From: Pseudomonas sp. DC1.2 | GTDB taxonomy: Bacteria; Pseudomonadota; Gammaproteobacteria; Pseudomonadales; Pseudomonadaceae | Reading direction: 5' to 3' | Assembly (NCBI RefSeq): GCF_034351645.1 | Contig: NZ_CP133782.1 | Coordinates: 873,001-937,000, forward strand | Length of the DNA stretch: 64,000 nt | In this document: positions 44,242-55,079 of the stretch, piece after piece | Layout: every line of letters begins with the position of its first letter | Position numbering within the stretch: position 1 is the stretch's first letter | Position numbers and translations under genes: made by a program | The notes under the pieces: model-generated | Database searches by the model: none | What the model was told of the DNA's origin: nothing | What the model saw: the letters and a program-made list of their open reading frames with translations, nothing else

Positions 44242-45693
44242 TCAGAAGCCGGTTGGGGTGCGGGTGTGCCAGTCAGTGTTCAACTGATACTGATGGGCAA
44301 CGTTCAACAGGCGACCTTCCTGGAAATACGGAGCGAGCAGTTGCACGCCCACCGGCAGACCCTCGACAAAACCGGCTGGCATGGACAAGCCCGGCAGGCC
44401 CGCAAGGTTGGCGGTGATGGTGTAGACGTCTTCCAAATAGGCAGCGACCGGGTCGCTGTTCTTGGCGCCAAGCTTCCACGCCGGGTTCGGCGTGGTTGGG
44501 CCGAGAATGATATCGACCTCCTTGAAGGCAGCCATGAAGTCGTTCTTCACCAGGCGACGGATCTTCTGCGCTTTCAGGTAATAAGCGTCGTAGTAACCCG
44601 CGGACAGCGCGTAGGCACCGACCATGATCCGGCGCTGCACTTCAGGTCCGAAGCCTTCGCCACGGGAACGCTTGTACAGATCGATCAGGTTGACCGGGTT
44701 CTCGCAGCGATGGCCGAAGCGCACGCCGTCGAAACGCGACAGGTTGGAAGACGCTTCTGCCGGCGCGATCACGTAGTACGCCGGGATCGCGTGCTGCATG
44801 TTCGGCAAGCTGATTTCCTTGATCACCGCACCGAGTTTTTCCAGTTCTTTGACGCTGTTGTGGATCAGTTCGGCGATGCGCGGGTCGAGACCGGCGCTGA
44901 AGTATTCCTTCGGTACACCGATACGCAGGCCTTGTAGCGAGGTATTGAGGCTGGCGCTGTAATCCGGCACGGGTTCGTCGATGCTGGTGGAGTCATTGGC
45001 ATCGAAGCCGGCCATGCCTTGCAATAAAATCGCGCAGTCTTCAGCAGTTCGCGCCAACGGGCCGCCCTGATCGAGACTGGACGCATAAGCGATCATGCCC
45101 CAGCGCGATACACGACCGTAGGTCGGTTTCAGGCCGGTGAGGTTGGTAAACGCTGCCGGCTGTCGGATAGATCCGCCGGTGTCGGTGGCAGTGGCAGCAG
45201 GCAACAGGCGCGCGGCAACGGCGGCGGCAGAACCACCGGACGAACCGCCCGGCACGTGTTCCAGGTTCCACGGGTTTTTCACCGCGCCGTAGTAGCTCGA
45301 CTCGTTAGCCGAACCCATGGCGAATTCGTCCATGTTGGTCTTGCCCAGGGTGACAGCCCCTGCGGCAGCTAGCTTGGCGACGACGGTGGCGTCGTAGGGC
45401 GCTTTGAAGTTGTCGAGCATCTTCGAGCCGCAGCTGGTACGGATGCCCTGTGTACAGAACAGATCTTTGTGGGCAATCGGCGCCCCGAGCAGGGCGCCGC
45501 TCTCACCGTTCGCGCGGCGTAAGTCAGCGGCTTTCGCCTGCTGGAGCGCCAGGTCTTCGGTAAGACTGATAAAGCTGTTGATCTGCGGGTCGAGCTGGGC
45601 GATACGCGCCAGCAGGACTTTGGTCAGCTCTTCGGAAGAAAACTTTTTATCGGCGAGACCGCGGGCGATCTCGGCCAGAGTCAATTGATGCAT
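44242..45693 (-). CDS. gatA: Asp-tRNA(Asn)/Glu-tRNA(Gln) amidotransferase subunit A
   Basis: Amidase-signature glutaminase subunit of GatCAB, 483 residues. The Ser-cis-Ser-Lys triad is visible: Lys in [14 protein letters not shown] (about residue 78), Ser in [15 protein letters not shown] (about 153), and the nucleophilic Ser in [13 protein letters not shown] (about 177). [18 protein letters not shown] and [21 protein letters not shown] are also conserved. It follows gatC by 16 bp and precedes gatB by 10 bp. Confidence 0.97.
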   Translation of the reverse strand: MHQLTLAEIARGLADKKFSSEELTKVLLARIAQLDPQINSFISLTEDLALQQAKAADLRRANGESGALLGAPIAHKDLFCTQGIRTSCGSKMLDNFKAPYDATVVAKLAAAGAVTLGKTNMDEFAMGSANESSYYGAVKNPWNLEHVPGGSSGGSAAAVAARLLPAATATDTGGSIRQPAAFTNLTGLKPTYGRVSRWGMIAYASSLDQGGPLARTAEDCAILLQGMAGFDANDSTSIDEPVPDYSASLNTSLQGLRIGVPKEYFSAGLDPRIAELIHNSVKELEKLGAVIKEISLPNMQHAIPAYYVIAPAEASSNLSRFDGVRFGHRCENPVNLIDLYKRSRGEGFGPEVQRRIMVGAYALSAGYYDAYYLKAQKIRRLVKNDFMAAFKEVDIILGPTTPNPAWKLGAKNSDPVAAYLEDVYTITANLAGLPGLSMPAGFVEGLPVGVQLLAPYFQEGRLLNVAHQYQLNTDWHTRTPTGF

Positions 45694-45709
45694 TACAGGC
45701 TCTTTCCCT

Positions 45710-45997
45710 TTAGTCGATGACTTTCGGAACCAGGTACAGGCCGTTTTCGACCGCTGGTGCGATGGACTGATAGGCCTCGCGATGATTGGTCTCGGTCACG
45801 ACGTCCGCACGCAAACGCTGGTTGGCTTCCAGTGGGTGAGCCAGCGGCTCGATACCGTCGGTATTGACCGCCTGCATTTCGTCGACCAGCCCAAGAATGC
45901 TGTTCAGGGCCGAAGTGATGTGTGGAAGATCGGCATCATTGAGGCCAAGGCAGGCCAAATGTGCGATTTTTTCCACGTCGGAGCGTTCAAGCGCCAT
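45710..45997 (-). CDS. gatC: Asp-tRNA(Asn)/Glu-tRNA(Gln) amidotransferase subunit C
   Basis: Small subunit of 95 residues that wraps around GatA-GatB. It has the usual pattern: [18 protein letters not shown] at the N-terminus, then [26 protein letters not shown] and the C-terminal [12 protein letters not shown] lies 6 nt before the ATG. It is the first gene of gatCAB, divergent from mreB across a 210-bp region that must contain both promoters. Confidence 0.96.
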   Translation of the reverse strand: MALERSDVEKIAHLACLGLNDADLPHITSALNSILGLVDEMQAVNTDGIEPLAHPLEANQRLRADVVTETNHREAYQSIAPAVENGLYLVPKVID

Positions 45998-46195
45998 GGG
46001 ATTCTCCAGTGGAAAACAGAACGGACGGCGTCCGTGTGTTAGATTGTCGGAACACTACCGCATTTCTACGGTCATATGGCCGCGATTGTGGGGGTTGGTG
46101 CACAGAAAAGCGGCCAATTTAACATATTGGCGCCTTGCCCAAAATCCCTGTCGTTGTTAGAGTTTGCCGCACTTTTTTACCCACGCGTTGCCTAG

Positions 46196-47245
<1,050 letters not shown>

Positions 47246-47277
47246 TCTCGCTGGTTGCATCTATGCTGTTGAGCGCG

Positions 47278-47303
47278 CAGGCAGCACTTTGCAGTGCTGC
47301 CTG
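47278..47303 (+). promoter_or_regulatory. Hairpin between mreB and mreC
   Basis: CAGGCAGCAC, a TTTGCA loop and GTGCTGCCTG form a perfect 10-bp stem, followed by TTGGCGTTTATCTT. It lies in the 143-bp gap between mreB and mreC and may lower mreCD expression or protect mreB mRNA; the T-tract is poor for full termination. Confidence 0.6.
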
Positions 47304-47388
47304 TTGGCGTTTATCTTCTGTCAGTCTGCATCCAGGCCGGTTTGATGGCGTATGAATAAAGAAAATATTTGCCCGGGAGGAGCGGCTT

Positions 47389-48489
47389 ATTAAACCGCTT
47401 TTCGCCAAGGGCCCCTCATTGGGCGTGCGCCTGTTGGTGCTGGTCGTGCTATCGGTCGCGCTGATGGTGGTCGATGCCCGCTTCACACTGCTCAAGCCAG
47501 TGCGTAGCCAGATGTCGCTGGTGCTGATGCAGTCTTACTGGATCACCGACTTGCCGCAGCGGCTATGGCAAGGTGTGGCCAGCCAATTTGGCAGCCGTAC
47601 CGAGCTGGTTGCCGAAAACGAAAAGCTCAAAACCGAAAACCTGCTGTTGCAGGGGCGCATGCAAAAGCTTGCTGCCCTGACCGAGCAGAACGTTCGGCTG
47701 CGCGAGTTGTTGAATTCTTCCGCCCTGGTCAACGAGAAGGTCGAAGTGGCCGAGTTGATCGGCATGGACCCCAATCCTTTCACCCATCGCATCATCATTA
47801 ATAAAGGTGAGCGCGACGGTGTGGTTCTCGGTCAGCCGGTGCTTGATGCGCGTGGCCTGATGGGGCAAGTGGTCGAGTTGATGCCGTATACCTCCCGTGT
47901 GTTGTTGCTAACCGACACCACCCACAGCATTCCCGTGCAGGTGAACCGTAACGGTCTGCGGGCAATTGCCAGTGGCACCGGTAACCCGGAGCGCCTTGAG
48001 TTGCGGCACGTGGCTGATACCGCAGACATCAAAGAAGGTGACCTGCTGGTCAGCTCCGGCTTGGGGCAGCGGTTCCCTGCCGGTTACCCGGTGGCGACGG
48101 TCAAGGAAGTCATTCACGATTCCGGGCAGCCGTTTGCTATCGTCCGCGCCGTGCCGACCGCAGCCCTCAACCGCAGTCGTTACCTACTGCTGGTGTTCAG
48201 CGATGGCCGCACCGCAGAAGAGCGCGCCAACGAAGCCGCCCAGGCCCAGGAGGCTCTGGACCAGCACGGCGGCGGACCGGTCATTCCGAGCACCGTGCCG
48301 AAACCGATTCCTGCGGTGGTGCCGGCGCCGGCCGTTGCTGCGCCTGTCGCGGCGCCAGCGGCTGCTACAACGCCAGCCAAGCCAGCGGTCACCAGCCATC
48401 CCGTCAAGCCGGGCACCAAGCAGCCGGCGGTGAAACCTGCTGCCAAACCGCCAGTCTCTGTACCGGCTACTACAGGGGGAAGAGAATAA
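47389..48489 (+). CDS. mreC: Rod-shape protein MreC, probable ATT start
   Basis: Bitopic inner-membrane protein, 366 residues from ATT 47389. From there the sequence reads (M)KPLFAKGPSLGVRLLVLVVLS, in step with E. coli MreC MKPIFSRGPSLQIRL. GGGAGGAG (47375-47382) stands at ideal distance, and no ATG, GTG or TTG occurs between the in-frame stop at 47353 and TTG 47419. After the single helix come a coiled coil (about 65-105), the beta-barrel domain (IIINKGERDGVVLGQPVLD, GLGQRFPAGYPVATV) and a Pro/Ala-rich tail (about 290-366). It overlaps mreD by one base. Confidence 0.93.
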   Translation: MKPLFAKGPSLGVRLLVLVVLSVALMVVDARFTLLKPVRSQMSLVLMQSYWITDLPQRLWQGVASQFGSRTELVAENEKLKTENLLLQGRMQKLAALTEQNVRLRELLNSSALVNEKVEVAELIGMDPNPFTHRIIINKGERDGVVLGQPVLDARGLMGQVVELMPYTSRVLLLTDTTHSIPVQVNRNGLRAIASGTGNPERLELRHVADTADIKEGDLLVSSGLGQRFPAGYPVATVKEVIHDSGQPFAIVRAVPTAALNRSRYLLLVFSDGRTAEERANEAAQAQEALDQHGGGPVIPSTVPKPIPAVVPAPAVAAPVAAPAAATTPAKPAVTSHPVKPGTKQPAVKPAAKPPVSVPATTGGRE

Positions 48490-48980
48490 TGGCCGGTGCG
48501 ACTGCGTCCCGAAATGGCTGGATCGTCTGGCTGACTTTCGCCGTCGGTCTACTGCTTAGCGTTTCCCCGCTGCCACAATTCATGGAAATCCTGCGTCCGC
48601 TGTGGCTGGCCTTGCTGCTGGCATTCTGGGCGCTGGCGATGCCGCAAAAAGTCGGCATGGTGACCGCGTTTTGCCTAGGGCTGGCTGAAGATGTGCTCTA
48701 TGGCACATTGCTTGGCCAGAATGCGTTGATCCTGACGCTCATTACCTTCCTGGTGCTATCACTGCAACAGCGTCTGCGGATGTTCCCGATGTGGCAGCAG
48801 TGCCTGGTGCTTCTGGTGATCTTCGGCCTCGCTCAACTGGTTCAGTTGTGGCTCAGTGCGCTGACCGGGAATCGCCAGCCAACGCTGGCGCTGGTGTTGC
48901 CCGCACTGGTCAGTGCGTTGCTCTGGCCATGGATCAGCTTCGGTTTGCGTGGTTTGCGTCGGCGCTACAAAATCAATTGA
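48489..48980 (+). CDS. mreD: Rod-shape protein MreD
   Basis: Inner-membrane protein of 163 residues with five to six helices. Family features are [46 protein letters not shown], then [25 protein letters not shown]. It starts at the mreC stop (TAATG), so it is translationally coupled. It completes the MreBCD elongation complex. Confidence 0.95.
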   Translation: MAGATASRNGWIVWLTFAVGLLLSVSPLPQFMEILRPLWLALLLAFWALAMPQKVGMVTAFCLGLAEDVLYGTLLGQNALILTLITFLVLSLQQRLRMFPMWQQCLVLLVIFGLAQLVQLWLSALTGNRQPTLALVLPALVSALLWPWISFGLRGLRRRYKIN

Positions 48981-49018
48981 TTCGGTCAGGCATTTGCCCG
49001 TACCTCGGAGATGTCTTG

Positions 49019-49615
49019 ATGAAACAGCTGTACCTGGCCTCCGGCTCGCCGCGCCGGCGTGAACTGCTCACGCAGATCGGCGTGCCGTTCACCGCCGTCA
49101 GTGCCGACATCGATGAAACCCCTTTAAACGACGAAACTCCATCGGCTTATGTCGAGCGTCTGGCGCGCGGCAAGGCCGATGCCGGGCGGCGCTCGGTCGT
49201 GTCCGATGTGGCGTTCTGTACCTTGGGCGCCGACACGGCGGTGGTGCTGGACGGGAAAATTCTCGGTAAGCCGCTGGACGAAGCGGACGCTTGCGCCATG
49301 CTGATGATGTTGTCCGCTAAAGAGCATGAAGTCCTGACGGCCATCGCGGTGTTCGAGGGTGAGCGTTGCGAGTCGCTAGTAGTGCGCAGTCGGGTACGTT
49401 TTCGCTCGATCAGTCTTGAACAGGCGGCGGCCTACTGGGCCAGCGGCGAACCCCGCGACAAGGCTGGCGGCTACGGCATTCAAGGTCTTGGCGCGGTGTT
49501 TGTCGCCGGCCTCGAGGGCAGTTACTCGGCGGTGGTCGGCTTGCCACTGTGCGAAACCTGCGAGTTACTCAGCCATTTCGGCATACCCTGTTGGCAAACC
49601 CTTAACGCGCGCTGA
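49019..49615 (+). CDS. maf: Maf-family nucleoside triphosphate pyrophosphatase
   Basis: A 198-residue Maf protein that hydrolyses non-canonical or pyrimidine NTPs. [24 protein letters not shown] is the family signature, with the active-site [32 protein letters not shown] and the [20 protein letters not shown] loop. GGAG precedes the ATG. It lies between mreD and rng, the standard gammaproteobacterial order, and is YhdE-like, therefore probably dTTP/UTP-specific. Confidence 0.95.
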   Translation: MKQLYLASGSPRRRELLTQIGVPFTAVSADIDETPLNDETPSAYVERLARGKADAGRRSVVSDVAFCTLGADTAVVLDGKILGKPLDEADACAMLMMLSAKEHEVLTAIAVFEGERCESLVVRSRVRFRSISLEQAAAYWASGEPRDKAGGYGIQGLGAVFVAGLEGSYSAVVGLPLCETCELLSHFGIPCWQTLNAR

Positions 49616-49672
49616 GCGTCGTAATGACAAGATGCGGCCATTATCGTGAACATGCCTGAACGAGACCCTGCC

Positions 49673-51130
49673 ATGAGTGAAGAGATTCTGATCAACATCA
49701 CGCCGATGGAATCGCGCGTGGCGGTGGTTGAAAACGGTGTCCTGCAAGAGGTTCACGTCGAACGCACGCAAAAACGCGGTATCGTCGGCAACATCTATAA
49801 AGGCAAGGTTGTGCGGGTATTGCCCGGCATGCAGGCGGCCTTCGTCGACATCGGCCTGGACCGCGCCGCGTTCATTCATGCTTCGGAAATCTCCTTGCGT
49901 GAAGGCCCTGCGGTGGAAAGCATCAGCATGCTGGTCCACGAAGGCCAGAGCCTGGTTGTCCAAGTTACCAAGGACCCGATTGGCTCCAAGGGCGCGCGCC
50001 TGACGACGCAATTGTCGATCCCGTCGCGTTATCTGGTGTACATGCCGCGCACTTCGCACGTTGGCATTTCCCTAAAAATCGAAGATGAAGCCGAGCGTGA
50101 ACGGCTCAAGCAAGTGGTCACCGACTGTGTGGCCAAAGAGGGCATCAAAGAAGCTGGCGGTTTTATTCTGCGTACCGCCGCTGAAGGGGCTGGCGCCGAT
50201 GAGATCCTCATGGACATCCGCTACCTGCGCCGGCTGTGGGACCAGATCAACGCTCAGATCAAAACCATTGGCGCTCCGAGCGTGATCTACGAAGACCTCG
50301 GCCTCGCCCTGCGCACGTTGCGTGATCTGGTGAGCCCGAAGATCGAAAAAATCCGCATCGACTCCCGCGAGACCTTCCAGAAAACCACGCAGTTTGTGGC
50401 TGAGTTGATGCCGGAAATTGCCGATCGCCTTGAGCATTACCCCGGTGAACGTCCGATTTTCGACCTGTATGGCGTCGAAGATGAAATCCAGAAAGCCCTG
50501 GAGCGCAAGGTGCCGCTCAAATCCGGCGGCTATCTGGTGGTGGACCCGGCTGAAGCCATGAGTACCATCGACGTCAACACCGGCGCGTTCGTCGGCCATC
50601 GCAACCTCGAAGAAACCATCTTCAAGACCAACCTCGAAGCGGCCACCGCGATCGCCCGACAGCTGCGTTTGCGCAACCTGGGCGGGATCATCATCATCGA
50701 CTTCATCGACATGGAAGATGAAGAGCATCAACGCCAGGTGCTGCGTACCCTTGAGAAGCAACTGGAGCGCGATCACGCCAAGACCAACATCATTGGCATC
50801 ACCGAGTTGGGCCTGGTGCAGATGACTCGCAAGCGTACCCGCGAAAGCCTTGAGCAAGTGCTGTGCGAACCGTGTAGCAGTTGCCAGGGGCGGGGCAAAC
50901 TCAAGACGCCAGAAACGGTGTGCTACGAAATTTTCCGCGAAATCCTGCGCGAAGCCCGTGCCTATCAGGCCGAAGGCTATCGTGTGTTGGCGAATCAGAA
51001 AGTGGTAGATCGTTTGCTCGATGAAGAGTCGGGCAACGTCGCTGAACTGGAGGGTTTTATCGGGCGCACGATTCGGTTCCAGGTGGAAACTATGTATTCC
51101 CAGGAACAATACGACGTGGTGCTGCTCTGA
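49673..51130 (+). CDS. rng: Ribonuclease G
   Basis: Endoribonuclease of the RNase E/G family, 485 residues; it matures the 5' end of 16S rRNA and degrades some mRNAs. An S1 domain (GNIYKGKVVRVLPGMQAAFVDIGLDRAAFIH, about 39-70) precedes the 5' sensor and catalytic region with Mg-binding Asp in MSTIDVNTGAFVG (about 304) and GGIIIIDFIDMEDEEH (about 347). The zinc-link Cys pair is in CEPCSSCQGRG (about 405). The start MSEEILINITP at 49673 fits the family; the frame opens at 49646. Confidence 0.97.
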   Translation: MSEEILINITPMESRVAVVENGVLQEVHVERTQKRGIVGNIYKGKVVRVLPGMQAAFVDIGLDRAAFIHASEISLREGPAVESISMLVHEGQSLVVQVTKDPIGSKGARLTTQLSIPSRYLVYMPRTSHVGISLKIEDEAERERLKQVVTDCVAKEGIKEAGGFILRTAAEGAGADEILMDIRYLRRLWDQINAQIKTIGAPSVIYEDLGLALRTLRDLVSPKIEKIRIDSRETFQKTTQFVAELMPEIADRLEHYPGERPIFDLYGVEDEIQKALERKVPLKSGGYLVVDPAEAMSTIDVNTGAFVGHRNLEETIFKTNLEAATAIARQLRLRNLGGIIIIDFIDMEDEEHQRQVLRTLEKQLERDHAKTNIIGITELGLVQMTRKRTRESLEQVLCEPCSSCQGRGKLKTPETVCYEIFREILREARAYQAEGYRVLANQKVVDRLLDEESGNVAELEGFIGRTIRFQVETMYSQEQYDVVLL

Positions 51131-51205
51131 TTCGCTGTGTTTCACGTCTACTAGAACGGCTGGCCTCAGCTTTTTGCAGTATTTTTGCCATGGGAGCCGA
51201 CTGAC

Positions 51206-54200
51206 ATGGACCGTCTTACACGCATTTTGGCCAAACTGACCCGCTGGGGGCTGGGCCTGTGTGCGTTGCTTTTGGTGCTGATGGCTTTGTACGTGAGCCT
51301 CGGTCGGGAACTGACGCCGCTGGTGGCCGAATACCGCGCGGAAGTCGAAAGCAAAGCCACTGAGGCCTTGGGCATGCCGTTGCACATCGGCAACCTGGAG
51401 GGTAGCTGGAACGGTTTCGCCCCCATTTTGCTGGCCCACGACGTCATGGTCGGCGAAGGCCGCAATGCGCTGCGTCTGGATCAGGTCCGTGTGGTTCCGG
51501 ATCTTTGGGCCAGTCTCTTGGCCCGTCAGGTGCGTATCGCGCACTTGGAACTCAATGGTCTGAATATCAACCTCAAGGAAGGCGAGGATGGCCAGTGGGC
51601 GCTGGAAGGTCTACCGGTGCAGCAGGATCAGCCACTGGACCCTGAGCAGTTGCTTAATCGCATGCAAGTGGTCCAGCAGTTGTCGGTACTCGACAGCCAG
51701 GTCACTTTGCAACCGTTGGGACAGTCGCCGCTGAGCTTCACTTATGTCGGCTTGAACCTGAAAACCAGCGCTTCTCGCCAGCGCCTCGATGCACGCCTGA
51801 CGCTGCCTGATGGCCAGCCTGTCGCCATGAGCCTGCGTACTCGCGTGAGTGCCAGTGAGTGGCGAGACGGCCAGGTTGACGCCTATCTGAGCTTGCCCCA
51901 GAGCGACTGGTCGAAGTGGTTGCCCGGACGTCTGACTCGGCAGTGGAATTTTTCCGAGATCAAGGCCGGTGGGGAACTGTGGGTGAACTGGGGCAAGGGG
52001 GCGTTGCAAAGCGCTGCGATTCGGTTGAACGCGCCGCAACTCAAGGGTGCCTACGCCGAGCGCAAGCCGATCCAAATCAGCAACCTGGCGCTCAATGGTT
52101 ATTTCCAGCGCGGGGCTGACGGTGCCACGGTGTCCCTTGATTCGCTGGCGATGAACCTTGGCGAGACGCGCTGGGAATCACGCATACAACTCAAGCAAAG
52201 CGATGCGACCGATAAGGCCGAAGAGCTGTGGCACGTGCAAGCCGACCGTCTCGATCTGACGCCGCTGACGCCGTTGCTGAACGCTTTGGGACCGCTGCCC
52301 GAGGGCCTCGCCACCGCGGTTCAGCGTTTGAAGGTCACCGGTGGTCTGCGCAATGTCTTGCTCGATTTCCGCCCTGGTGCCACCGACGACACTAAAGTCA
52401 GTTTTGCCGCGAACCTGGATACCGTCGGTTTTGACGCTTATCGCGGCGCTCCGGCGGCCCGAAATGTCAGCGGCAGCATTAGCGGTGACCTCGGTCACGG
52501 TGAACTGCGTATGGACAGCAAAAACTTTGTCCTGCACTTGGACCCGATTTTTGCAAAGCCGTGGCAGTACCTCCAGGCCAATGCCCGACTGACCTGGAAG
52601 CTCGATAAAGACGGTTTCACGCTGATCGCGCCGTACCTGAAGGTGCTGGGCGAAGAGGGCAAGATTGCCGGCGACTTCCTGATCCGTCTGCATTTCGACC
52701 ACACCCAAGAGGACTACATGGACCTGCGGGTGGGCCTGGTGGAGGGTGACGGCAAATACACGGCCAAATACTTGCCGGCAGTGCTCAGTCCCGCGCTGGA
52801 CCAGTGGTTGCGCACTGCGATTCTCAAGGGGGCGGTGGACCAGGGGTTCTTCCAGTATCAGGGCTCGTTGAACCATGACGCGTTGCCTGCCGCTCGTAAC
52901 ATCAGCCTGTTCTTCAAGGTGCATGATGCCGAACTGGCTTTCCAGCCGGGCTGGCCCCACGTCAGCAAGGTCAGTGGTGATGTATTCATCGAAGACAGTG
53001 GCGTAAGGATCGTCGCCAGCAAGGGACAATTGCTCGATACCCAAGTCAGTGATGTTTACGTCAACATTCCCCATGTGCCTGCTGGGAAAAACACTCACAT
53101 GTTCCTCGACGGTGACTTCGCGGGTGGTTTGGGCGATGGCTTGAAAATCCTTCAGCAAGCGCCTATCGGCACCGCTGATACGTTCGCTGGCTGGGAGGGC
53201 GCCGGCGATCTGCAAGGCAAGGTCAAGCTCGATATCCCCTTGGATAAAGGCGAGCTACCGAAAGTCCTCGTCGACTTCAAGACCACCAAGGCACGTTTGA
53301 AACTGAGCGAACCGAAGCTGGAACTGACCGACCTCAACGGCGACTTCCGCTTTGACAGTGGCAAAGGTTTGAGTGGGCAAAACATCAGCGCACGGGCGTT
53401 TGACAAGCCGATCACCGCGCGCATTTTCGCCGAGGGCAGTGCGGGCAAGTTAAATACTCGGGTGATCGCATCGGGTCAGGTCGAGGTCAAGAAACTCACC
53501 GACTGGTTGAATTTCACCCAGCCGCTGCCGGTGTCCGGCACGATTCCTTATCAATTACAGCTAAACCTGAATGATGCTGACAGTCAACTGATGGTCAGTT
53601 CCAGCCTCAAGGGTGTGGCGGTGGATGTGCCTGCACCGTTCGGCATGGCGGCCAGTGTCGGGCGTGACACCGTGTTCCGCATGACTCTTCAGGGGCCGGA
53701 GCGTCGCTATTGGGGCAATTACGGCGACTTGGCGAACTTCACCCTGGCAGCGCCTCCCGGTAATTTCGCCGACGGTCGCGGTGAATTATTCCTCGGTGGC
53801 ACCCGTGCGGTGTTACCTGCCGGAAAAGGCCTGCGAGTCAGGGGCGTGCTGTCGGAGCTTGATGTTGGGCCCTGGCAGGATCTGGTGACTAAATATGCGG
53901 GCCAGGATCCAGGCGGCAGTGCCAAGCAACTGGTGAGCGGTGCCGACTTTACAGTCGATAAACTCAGCGGTTTTGGCACCACGCTGGATCAAGCGTCGGT
54001 GCAATTGACCCGCAAACCATCAGCCTGGACCTTGAAGCTCGACAGTCAACAAGCGAAGGGCACGGTCAATCTTCCGGACGCGAAAGCGGCACCGATTGCG
54101 ATTAACCTTCAATACGTGCGTTTGCCGGCGTCCGACCCCAAGGAACTGTCGGATGAGAACGCGCCGGATCCGCTGGCCTCTGTAGACCCAAGTAAGATTC

Positions 54201-55009
54201 CGGCACTGGACATCACCATCAATCAGCTGTTTCAGGGGCAGGATTTGGTCGGTGCCTGGTCACTGAAAGTACGTCCGACCGCCAAGGGCATTGCCCTCAA
54301 TACACTCGACATGGGGCTCAAAGGTATTTTGTTGCAGGGCAACGGCGGTTGGGAAGGTACACCGGGCGCTACCAGCAGTTGGTACAAGGGTCGCATTAGC
54401 GGCAAGAACCTGGCTGATGTGCTCAAGGGCTGGGGGTTTGCCCCGAGTGTCACCAGCCAGGAGTTCCGTATGGATGTCGATGGCAACTGGCCTGGTTCAC
54501 CGGCCTGGTTGGCCACCAAACGATTCTCCGGCAGCCTCGATGCGTCGTTGAATAAGGGCCAGTTCGTCGATGTAGAGGGGGGCGCACAGGCGCTTCGCGT
54601 GTTTGGCCTGCTCAATTTCAACTCCATCGGCCGGCGCTTGCGGCTGGATTTCTCTGACTTGTTTGGTAAAGGCCTGAGCTACGATCGAGTCAAAGGTCTG
54701 CTGGTGGCAAGCAATGGGGTTTACGTGACCCGCGAGCCGATCGTCATGACCGGACCGTCGAGTAACCTGGAGCTCAACGGCACGCTCGATATGGCAGCGG
54801 ATCAGGTGGACGCCCGATTGCTGGTGACGTTGCCGCTGACCAACAATTTGCCGATTGCCGCGTTGATCGTGGGTGCCCCAGCCATTGGCGGTGCGCTATT
54901 TCTGATCGATAAGTTGATCGGCGACCGTGTGGCGCGCTTCGCCAGCGTCAAGTACACCGTCAAGGGCCCGCTGAAAGAGCCCAAAATCACGTTCGACAAG
55001 CCTTTTTGA
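51206..55009 (+). CDS. yhdP: YhdP family AsmA-like phospholipid transport protein
   Basis: A giant protein of 1267 residues. One N-terminal membrane helix (WGLGLCALLLVLMALYVSLG, about 14-33) anchors a long repetitive beta-structure across the periplasm, ending with the AsmA-like/DUF3971-type region (VEGGAQALRVFGLLNFNSIGRRLRLDFSDLFGKGLSYDRVKG) and PLKEPKITFDKPF. In E. coli YhdP, TamB and YdbH move phospholipids to the outer membrane. The start at 51206 has GGGAG upstream. It lies between rng and the nitrilase gene, the usual order. Confidence 0.93.
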   Translation: MDRLTRILAKLTRWGLGLCALLLVLMALYVSLGRELTPLVAEYRAEVESKATEALGMPLHIGNLEGSWNGFAPILLAHDVMVGEGRNALRLDQVRVVPDLWASLLARQVRIAHLELNGLNINLKEGEDGQWALEGLPVQQDQPLDPEQLLNRMQVVQQLSVLDSQVTLQPLGQSPLSFTYVGLNLKTSASRQRLDARLTLPDGQPVAMSLRTRVSASEWRDGQVDAYLSLPQSDWSKWLPGRLTRQWNFSEIKAGGELWVNWGKGALQSAAIRLNAPQLKGAYAERKPIQISNLALNGYFQRGADGATVSLDSLAMNLGETRWESRIQLKQSDATDKAEELWHVQADRLDLTPLTPLLNALGPLPEGLATAVQRLKVTGGLRNVLLDFRPGATDDTKVSFAANLDTVGFDAYRGAPAARNVSGSISGDLGHGELRMDSKNFVLHLDPIFAKPWQYLQANARLTWKLDKDGFTLIAPYLKVLGEEGKIAGDFLIRLHFDHTQEDYMDLRVGLVEGDGKYTAKYLPAVLSPALDQWLRTAILKGAVDQGFFQYQGSLNHDALPAARNISLFFKVHDAELAFQPGWPHVSKVSGDVFIEDSGVRIVASKGQLLDTQVSDVYVNIPHVPAGKNTHMFLDGDFAGGLGDGLKILQQAPIGTADTFAGWEGAGDLQGKVKLDIPLDKGELPKVLVDFKTTKARLKLSEPKLELTDLNGDFRFDSGKGLSGQNISARAFDKPITARIFAEGSAGKLNTRVIASGQVEVKKLTDWLNFTQPLPVSGTIPYQLQLNLNDADSQLMVSSSLKGVAVDVPAPFGMAASVGRDTVFRMTLQGPERRYWGNYGDLANFTLAAPPGNFADGRGELFLGGTRAVLPAGKGLRVRGVLSELDVGPWQDLVTKYAGQDPGGSAKQLVSGADFTVDKLSGFGTTLDQASVQLTRKPSAWTLKLDSQQAKGTVNLPDAKAAPIAINLQYVRLPASDPKELSDENAPDPLASVDPSKIPALDITINQLFQGQDLVGAWSLKVRPTAKGIALNTLDMGLKGILLQGNGGWEGTPGATSSWYKGRISGKNLADVLKGWGFAPSVTSQEFRMDVDGNWPGSPAWLATKRFSGSLDASLNKGQFVDVEGGAQALRVFGLLNFNSIGRRLRLDFSDLFGKGLSYDRVKGLLVASNGVYVTREPIVMTGPSSNLELNGTLDMAADQVDARLLVTLPLTNNLPIAALIVGAPAIGGALFLIDKLIGDRVARFASVKYTVKGPLKEPKITFDKPF

Positions 55010-55032
55010 GAGCGCTTTTGAAAAAGCGCTCT
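55009..55032 (+). terminator. Possible hairpin terminator after yhdP
   Basis: AGAGCGCTTTT and AAAAGCGCTCT pair across a 2-nt gap; the effective loop includes the T/A run. It overlaps the yhdP stop. There is no T-tract after it, so the nitrilase gene may still be read through. Confidence 0.4.
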
Positions 55033-55079
55033 GCGGGTCTATGGAGTAGCATGGCTGCCTACTCAGTCAGGAGCGCGCC

